Shown: positions 47,895 through 54,901 of the stretch, one piece after another | Position numbering within the stretch: position 1 is the first letter of the stretch | Layout of the letters: each line of letters begins with the position of its first letter | Source: Saccoglossus kowalevskii | Taxonomy: Eukaryota; Hemichordata; Enteropneusta; Harrimaniidae | Direction: 5' to 3' | Assembly (NCBI RefSeq): GCF_000003605.2 | Contig: NW_003105606.1 | Location: 160,118 to 215,018 of the forward strand | Length of the DNA stretch: 54,901 nt | The notes under the pieces: model-generated | Told to the model about the DNA's origin: nothing | The model's database searches: none | The model's input: the letters and a program-made list of their open reading frames with translations, nothing else | Made by a program: the position numbers and the translations under genes

Positions 47895-48488
47895 AGAAAA
47901 TAAAATTTTTACTACTATACTGAAGCCAAAATCTACCCCTATAAAATGATAATTCCTGCAGTGACAACCTACTAACATTTCAGTAAAAGTGATGAGAACA
48001 ATAAGGACTTTCAATGTTTGACAATAAGTTTTGCTTGAGGTGAATGAAAACCAAGTATGATTTTGTATTATAAAATTTAGGATACATAATGGTACACAAT
48101 GTGCATACAGATGTGAGCTCTATATTGGTACAATTTTAAGAAAATCAAAAATTAGCTTTCCAGATTTTGTGATATTGCCTTTATGAAAAATGTTTCTATA
48201 TGAAGATTGTGTCTTTCTTTATTTTGCTGACATATCTTAGTATCAAATAAGGTATTGGAATAAAGAACAGCGAAAGCTTTAAGTAACGCATCAATTCATT
48301 CGAATGAAACGTGACCTCTTTTACAATATACATCTGCAGTACCTGAATAAAATATATTTTCTGAAAGTTAAATAAAAATCTCAAATATAGGTGCAAGAAA
48401 TATTAGAAGAATCAAAATTGAGCATCAAAAATTTATATGTGTAGATTCTCCAATAGCTAGAAGATGCATCTCCAATTATAAATTCTAC

Positions 48489-48655
48489 TATATTCCACGA
48501 CTTCTAGTAAGATATTATACTACTAAATTGGAATAACTTACAAAAACAAAATTACTCTCCTTTCTATTTTTTTAATTTGACTACACATAAAAGTTAATGC
48601 AATATATATAATTTTTATCAGCAGTTTTTTGAATGTCAGGAGTAATGTATACTTG
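48489..48655 (-). repeat. 167-bp dispersed repeat, copy 2 (inverted partner of 6204-6370)
   Basis: Reverse complement of 6204-6370 with three mismatches. Boundaries are sharp on both sides relative to copy 1. Confidence 0.85.
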
Positions 48656-48732
48656 AATATACTCCAGGTGTAAAACAAGTAAAGATGGCCGAGTTAAAAG
48701 CGGTCTTAATCCAACTGTTTATGAATGTGGGG

Positions 48733-48895
48733 TACAGTACTTGCTCTATTAAAAGCACATTTTCAACAGAAGTGCATATAAACCAAAAGCCATAATTGTT
48801 GTAAACTGAATCGTTAAAATATTACTTATTTTGACCATAGAAGCTTCTCTGTAAAATACGTAAGCAAGTGCACTACTAATAGAGCAAATACAGTA
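48733..48895. mobile_element. 163-bp palindromic MITE (TACTGTA group)
   Basis: 'tacagtacttgctctattaa' on the left faces 'aatagagcaaatacagta' on the right (reverse complement 'tactgtatttgctctatt'). The ends share TACTGTA with the elements at 44172 and 50545. Confidence 0.6.
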
Positions 48896-49061
48896 TTTTC
48901 ATGGAGAGCACTATATTATTTCTTATGACCAATGGTGAATGAACGCTTTCAGTATTTTGAAAATAGAAACGTGCTGAATATACCAGCATGACCTCATCTA
49001 ATGGGGAAAAAGACTGCATGTCATGAATGATATGCGAGGGAGTGAGTCGTCATCTGCGCAT

Positions 49062-49194
49062 GCGTCAGATGGCCATAGCATGTCACTGTTTACAAACAAG
49101 CATCTACCCATCAGCCTTTGCGTTTTTAGTGTGTGTTATCGTCGTTTGGGACTCAATTCCCACACGTGCGCAGGTGACGACCCTCTCGCTTTAA
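49062..49194 (+). repeat. Dispersed repeat family A, copy 3
   Basis: Full-length match to 16981-17119, from 'gcgtcagatggccatagca' to 'ctctcgctttaa', with a 3-bp gap in the 'gtgttgttatc' region. Confidence 0.75.
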
Positions 49195-49866
49195 GTCATA
49201 CGTTGAAATATGTGCATCTTACTACGCTAATTTTGTCTAAATTGTTTTAGTTTAAAAACAAAAAAAAAGTATCCAAGGAGAAAACTGTGCCCATAGTTAC
49301 AATGCGACCGTTTTTAAATAGGATAAATTTACAAAACAATTCAGATTATGCACGAGTTACCTAGCAACCAATGGCTGCTGTCTAATACCACGCTTGAAAG
49401 ATCAAGTGATGGCTTACCTCAGTAGACCATTTTCTATTCACCACATGATCCTGCATTATGCGTGAAATTGAATGTAAAAACATTGAAATGCGAAAGTATT
49501 TTTTTGGGTATTTTCACGCTTAATTATGTGCTATACCCATTTCATGATGAAGTAAGGGTATCTCAACGTAATATTGAGCTATAAAAATAAGAAATTCAAA
49601 ATCCAATCGTTTGTGCTGAATAGTTAACATCAAAGAGTTAATTTCTGTTTAACCCTTTGCTGATATATATACTGACAGTGTTTGCTTTCGAAGCCTGTGA
49701 TTCTCTCGTATCCAGCAACTACAGTTGTTGTTTATATTCTTGTATTCCTCAAAACCCTTAGTAAACAAATAACAAGACACCAATCAGTTGTCAAGACCAG
49801 AGAGGTCATAACATCATTATCAGCTTTCATACAGGACCTCTGTTTTAATATTGAAGAAAAAAAACG

Positions 49867-52800
49867 TTACAGTTTCGTTCCATCTCTCTGTATGAAACCG
49901 TTCAACAAATCAATTGGCAACGGAAACACAATTGTGGAATTCTTCTCGGCCGATATCATATTTAAGGTTTGCAGGTAGCGCAACTGTAATGCACTAGGGG
50001 CCTGGGAAAGCACGTCGGCGGCCTCTTTCAATGCACGCGATGCATTCCGTTCTCCCTCAGCAGCTATCACCTAGAGAGGAGAAGTAAAACATAAAGTATA
50101 TTAGACAGTACTCGCATTTAAACTGCTAGGGGTAATTTGAAATTTGGGGGAGGGGTGATGGCAGATAGAACAGATAGAAATTTCTGCACAGCCATTTCTT
50201 AGGAAAAAAATATTACACACAGAAGAAAATAAAAAAAATTGCAACGAATACATCATTGAAAAAAACACAAATCTAAGCGAAGGACAACAATTTTTCTGCC
50301 ACCCCCTTTTTACATGAAATTCGAACGTGTGTAGTACAACAAAGCTGGGTCTTGAAGTGTGCTGATGAATTTGCTCCATTTTCCCCCCAATTTTTTTATA
50401 ATCTCATAATACTAAACCCAAAATAATGTCTGTGTGAGTAAACACATTAATGATAATAACAGTTAAAAATCTTGAAATGAACAAGCAACTCACATGTAGT
50501 TGCTACTCACATGAAATATACACCCTTACATTTTTTCTCATATATACTGTAAGCCATTTGATTGTCATTGCTAGGAGTATTTGAGATTTGTAATTTCTTA
50601 GCGACTTTCATTGAATTTTGTCTTCATGGATATGAATACAAAATTCGATGAAAGTCGCTAAGAAATTTTCTACAAAATTTCAGAATTTCCGACTATCACA
50701 AATTCGAGAGGTTTACAGTACTCATTTGGATTTTGGTCCAGTATTAAATGAATCAAAAATATTAAAATTATCAAAAATTGAATTAAACTCAAAATGACAG
50801 TAAAGGTATGAAGACAACATTTACGAATACATTGCTGTGTGAAAAGATGAAAAGTACCTTAGCCTTTGCTTCTCTGGAAGCTTCAGCTTCAGCGGCCATG
50901 GCACGTTGTAACTGCACAGGTAAACGAACATCTTTCCTGCAAGGCAATAAAATTATACAATTTACAATTGATTACCACATCATGTATGTACGAGTACATT
51001 TATGAAAGTTACAATGCCAAAGATTTCATTGGTCAAGACAAAAAACTGAAATTTAAGCCACCTAGACACTTGCACGATTCTGTGGCACGCATGGTATGAC
51101 TCGAGTCATGCCAGTGCACAAACTAGTCGTAAACTGGTGTGAAGTGTGCCACGTTGGGACATGAATTTTGAAATGCTCAAAATTTTGGTCCTGACAAAAT
51201 TTCCCGATCGGGTCATGAACTATGCGCAAACTGTTTGTGAACTCGTGAGGACAATGCGAGACGATGCGTGCTATTGCGCGCCATGCCATGACCTGCCACG
51301 AATAGTTCACGAACAGCTCACATCCAATTGTGCAAACTTGTCATGCCAATGTAGGAAGTACGTAAACTATGCACAAACCATGCATGAACTCGTTGTGCCA
51401 GTTTGTGTCAATTTGGACCCTGATGAACTATTCGTGAACACTTCGTAAACTCGTCATGAACAGTGTGGGAGCCTCCCAGTTCGTGCCGCAAAATGGCACG
51501 ACTTGCCAAAATTGTGGCCAAAAGTCGTGCAAGTGTCATCAGGGAGGCTTTAGAAAATATTATTTACCAATTTAAAGAACATGCTCGGTTGTATGACCTC
51601 TAGAGGTCACGGAATGCCAGGATGTATGACCTCTAGAGGCCAATGCAAATAGACTTCAAATGACATACTTACATTTCAACACGTTCTACTTTAATACCCC
51701 ATAAATCTGTCGCCTCATCTAAAGCAGATTGCATCTGGAAACTGACGCTTTCACGGTCTGCCAGTAACTCCTGTAACGTCTTCGTACCGAGAACATTGCG
51801 CAGTGTGGTTTGTGCCAAAAGACGAGTGGAACGCTGAGCGTCTTCCACATTAGTGATAGATATTGTAGGGTTTGTGATTCGGTAATACACCACGGCATCC
51901 ACGGCAACGGTAACACTGTCTCTACTAAGAATCTGCAATTAAGTGTATAATCCCCATTGATGCACTGTTTGGACATTGACTTTGGAGTTAAACAGAATAA
52001 TTGTTAGTCTACATTGTTGATTAATATTTGGAGTATTAACAAGCCAGAAGTCAGGAAAAACTGTGAGCATTTCTGTATGGTTCTTTCTTCTTTTGAATGC
52101 TTTAGTTTTTCTTCTGGTCAACACTATTTGTATATACACTATACACTATTTTTTGTGTGTGTTAATTTTGAACCAATCAAATATAATTTTCAAATAGCTA
52201 CAGGTCTTGATAAAAAAAATTGAAAAAATAAGAGAAAAATTAAAAAACCTTGAAGGACGAAAGTTACCTTTGATGCTAAAAGGAACAGGGAACAGTTACA
52301 TTTATCATGAAATTTGGTGCCTGTGAAAATGATATAGAATCACTACAATTTTACACCTGAGAGAAACTGCCACCAAGTAATAAAAGAAAGAATTGCTGTA
52401 GTCTGCCAGTAGAGGGCGCTTTCTCAAAATAAAAGGCTGTTAGGTATTTCCCAATACAAGTAATTCATTTTCCTATTAACACAACTTTGATATACGATGT
52501 ATACTGCTTCATTTTTGTCAAATTTCCACTTGTGATTCAGTAAAAATTGAGAAATGTTGTAACAGCTAGTAAACATATCATTTGGAGGTCCTTAAAGTAA
52601 TGCAAGACCCAATTGGGTCCTTGATACGGAATTTGAGGGAATTTGGGATCCTAGAAACAAAGGCTAGGGCCAGGGTCATATTATCAGGGTCATATCATGT
52701 AATTAGTGTTATTTAATGTGTAGTAAGGCCTACCTTACATTCTGTTCTAATCAAGTTCATAAGAATTTTATTTTATAATTATCGTATGACCGTTGATACA

Positions 52801-53848
52801 CCACGATTCGCACATTTAGAGAATATAATTAGGCGGATGAAACCATTTTGTGCACAGGTAGAGTAGCTTACCTCTTGAGGAGGGACATCAAATGTGACTG
52901 TTCTTAGATCAACTTTTTGGTATGCATCAATGCAGGGTAGTATGAAGAAGATACCTGGCCCCTTTGCTCCGCCATGTAGAAGGCACCCAAGACGAAATAT
53001 AACAGCTCGTTCATACTCTTGTACGACCTAGTAGAATGACAACGTATAATAATTATGTGACCAAATTGGATGAGATGAGTACTTAAGGATTGATCATTAG
53101 AAATGCTAGGAGGGGGGGGGATTAAAAAAAAAAATGTGCACACCTAATTCATCATGGAAAAAACTAGGGCACGAAAACAAAATTCTGCTATCACCCCACT
53201 GAGAGTTTCTAATGGTCCAACCCTTAATTTCATTATTTTGATATTTAAACAATTCACTGGAAATTTACATTAACAGTTTTTGCAGTGAAATAATAAGTTC
53301 TGTTGCGCACATGGATCTAATTTAAATTTCATTATCAGCGAAAATAGCAAAAAATGAAACCCAGCGAATAATTAGTTTAAAAATACACTCGCAATATAGT
53401 GGGTAAAAGAAAAATAGTGACAGCGGCAGACATGTTTAATCTGTTGTACCATGTGATCTTTAGTAAATGTACATGTCATTGTATTAGCATTATTAAAGCT
53501 TTGAGCCATTAGTCAGAGGACGGTGTAGTGCTTCTCCGACATAAACGGGTGTAAGAAACGCTGTTCAAAGTGTTGATATTGATTTGAATCTTGGTCTGCC
53601 ATCGATTTTCTTAGATAGTCGCTCTATTCTACATGATGAGCAACCAATCAGATTTGTTCACTCATACCCGTCTACGTCATTCTGATGTCACAAAAGAGTT
53701 GAGTCACTATAAAATGGGTATGATTGGCAAAGATATCCACTGACCTTTATACAAAACCATACTGAAATAGGTAGTGTTAAAACAAAGACTATCCATGAAA
53801 CTGCAACAAGAATATGACCACATACACCAATGCTAGACTCCCTCTCAC
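49867..53848 (-). CDS. STOM: Stomatin, 3' five coding exons (first exon not found)
   Basis: Exons in reading order are 53848-53745, 53027-52872, 51932-51673, 50936-50858 and 50070-49867 (stop at 49869-49867). All borders are GT-AG and the phases join, giving 266 residues plus two leading bases. In order: a hydrophobic hairpin with its central proline ([20 protein letters not shown]), the start of the SPFH/band-7 domain ([11 protein letters not shown]), [36 protein letters not shown], the [20 protein letters not shown] block, an Ala/Glu coiled coil and the C-terminal oligomerisation stretch [12 protein letters not shown]. Stomatin is a monotopic protein of the inner leaflet that oligomerises in cholesterol-rich domains and modulates ion channels and transporters. 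The Cys in GVCGHIL matches the usual palmitoylation site. Human stomatin is 288 aa, so roughly 20 N-terminal residues are missing, upstream of 53848 or beyond 54901. Confidence 0.95.
50545..50720. mobile_element. 176-bp MITE in a stomatin intron (TACTGTA group)
   Basis: Outer ends 'tactgtaa' and 'tttacagta'; an inner inverted repeat, 'tttcttagcgactttcatt' against 'gatgaaagtcgctaagaaat', makes a strong hairpin. It lies between the last two stomatin exons. Confidence 0.75.
51057..51549. mobile_element. About 490-bp TIR element in a stomatin intron
   Basis: Left 'agccacctagacacttgcac' and right (reverse complement) 'agcctccctgatgacacttg' followed by 'cacgac' are related ends with a small gap. 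The interior is unusually rich in variants of 'catgaactcgtg' and 'cgtgaaca' in both orientations, suggesting internal amplification. No transposase ORF is present. Confidence 0.65.
51594..51609. promoter_or_regulatory. Everted AGGTCA half-site pair, 4-bp spacer (weak call)
   Basis: TGACCT-CTAG-AGGTCA is a perfect 16-bp palindrome, with a second imperfect copy about 40 bp downstream ('tatgacctctagaggcca'). The half-sites match nuclear-receptor sites. The doubled context suggests a small duplication, so function is uncertain. Confidence 0.2.
52406..52419 (+). promoter_or_regulatory. CTCF-type motif, exact consensus match
   Basis: CCAGTAGAGGGCGC fits every position of the vertebrate CTCF core consensus CCASYAGRKGGCRS. 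It lies in the stomatin intron between exons 52872-53027 and 51673-51932. CTCF is conserved across bilaterians; occupancy cannot be judged from sequence. Confidence 0.4.
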
Positions 53849-54901
53849 CTATAAAAAAACAATAAACACATCTTAATACTGTGAAATACTTTTTTTTTTT
53901 TCAATGTGAAAATAACGTATTGTGAAATCATTTGGGTATACACAGAGTTTATGGTCCTAATAAAACACATTTGATTAAACATTCACAAGTTAGTCTTGGC
54001 ACCAATGTCATGCTTAAAATGGGTGTGTCCCACATAAGGTGAGCAAAACGCATTGCTTGTATACAGGAACTTCAAACGAGCAATGCATGAAGACTGTGGC
54101 ACTTCATGTTAAGTTTAATTTATTGTAGAAATAAAATAAATTTTAGCTGAAAAGACTTTTTAGGTGTGTTATATGGAATTTATTTTCTCTGATTTTTGGC
54201 GAGTTGAATGTAAAAAATAGGAAAAAAGGTATATTTGCTGGATTTTATTTTCACTGAATCATTCCTTCAGCAAAAATTAAATCCAAGCAAAAATAAAGTA
54301 TTCCAAAGCATTTTAATTTTGTGTGTAATACTGTAGTGTTAGTCACAACTACAAGATGGTTATAAATGTCTTACATAACCATAGAACGTTATTCAGTGCA
54401 TGGAATGGGTCATATGTGGACAATGTGCGTGTACAGTAACAGTTTTTTTAATCCATTCATGGTTGGCTTTTCAGAGGTTTGTTATGAAACTTGGGGAAGT
54501 TTATTATTCAAACAAGACTACTGCAAAATTATTTGGATGACACAACTGTTGTAAATATGTTGTTAATGACTTTAAAGTTTCTCATTGATCACAATATGTG
54601 GAAAGATAATTGGTTTACATATTTTTTTTCAAGAAGAAGTCGAAAAAGTAAAAAGTTGTAGTCATGCTACATCTACCAGGACATCTCATTTACTAATTTT
54701 AACCCATTTTTATACAGTGTTGATGTTATACTTTTGTTTATACATTTTACTATTCTGATACGTTTTTTGGGGGGCTCACCGCTTTTTCGCATTTCTCTGT
54801 TAGTTATTCGTTGCTTTAGTGCAGCTTAGGTGGGATTCGGTGAGCCCCCCCCCCTTATTGGCAATAAATATATTTTTCATGTACTACAGTGGCTGCGTCA
54901 T
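53849..54901 (-). other. Stomatin upstream intron or flank, no exon identified
   Basis: The first stomatin coding exon should lie to the right on the minus strand, but I found no convincing short ATG-bearing exon with a donor here. A MITE-like AT-rich relative lies near 54230-54300. A fragment identical to part of 26161-26188 lies at 54629-54655. Near the end, 'ggggggctcaccgc' (54770) faces 'gcggtgagcccccccc'-like sequence near 54838, a possible small TIR element cut close to the window edge. Confidence 0.4.

Larger units (their letters stand above)
44721..49866. other. 3' flank of the oxygenase gene and intergenic DNA, no recognised gene
   Basis: A first canonical AATAAA after the oxygenase stop is near 45453. 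The rest holds the 30-bp minisatellite, the TIR element at 47016-47894 and the repeats listed separately, with AT-rich sequence between. No further coding region was recognised. Confidence 0.45.

Overview
The window is nuclear DNA from an animal. It is AT-rich, its genes are split by spliceosomal introns with GT-AG borders, and it is full of minisatellites and small terminal-inverted-repeat (TIR) elements. Gene content and layout suggest a marine invertebrate bilaterian. The insulin/relaxin-type precursor has a B chain resembling the echinoderm gonad-stimulating peptides, which leans towards a deuterostome such as a hemichordate, echinoderm or amphioxus. Some repeat styles are also common in lophotrochozoans, so the phylum is not settled.

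Layout, left to right. (1) 674-2746 (+): the last three coding exons of NUP214, with a 54-bp minisatellite in the first intron. (2) 2747-8725: repeats and no recognised gene. (3) 8726-11281 (+): one uninterrupted C2H2 zinc-finger gene with about 26 fingers. (4) 12463-16345: a 33-bp minisatellite split by a 2.8-kb long-TIR element (13272-16053), which itself carries a 417-bp element flanked by TTAA. (5) 16345-24859: repeats, including an element with a perfect 9-bp target-site duplication at 19574-19960. (6) 24860-28914 (-): FAM78, two coding exons, complete. (7) 33693-35014 (+): a two-exon insulin/relaxin-superfamily precursor with an unusual A-chain cysteine pattern. (8) 40389-44720 (+): a four-exon secreted 2-oxoglutarate/Fe(II) oxygenase whose N-terminal half looks like a dead copy of its C-terminal catalytic half. 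Its third intron opens into a 44-bp minisatellite built from the exon-3 end and splice donor. (9) 46446-47894: a 30-bp minisatellite abutting a TIR element. (10) 49867-53848 (-): stomatin, five coding exons; the first coding exon was not found and may lie beyond the right edge.

The genes do not form a pathway. What links them is position: NUP214 and FAM78A are neighbours on human 9q34 and STOM is on 9q33, so the window preserves an old linkage. The other recurring theme is that minisatellites and TIR elements sit together, inside introns and against each other. No reverse transcriptase or transposase ORF was seen, so all mobile elements here look non-autonomous.
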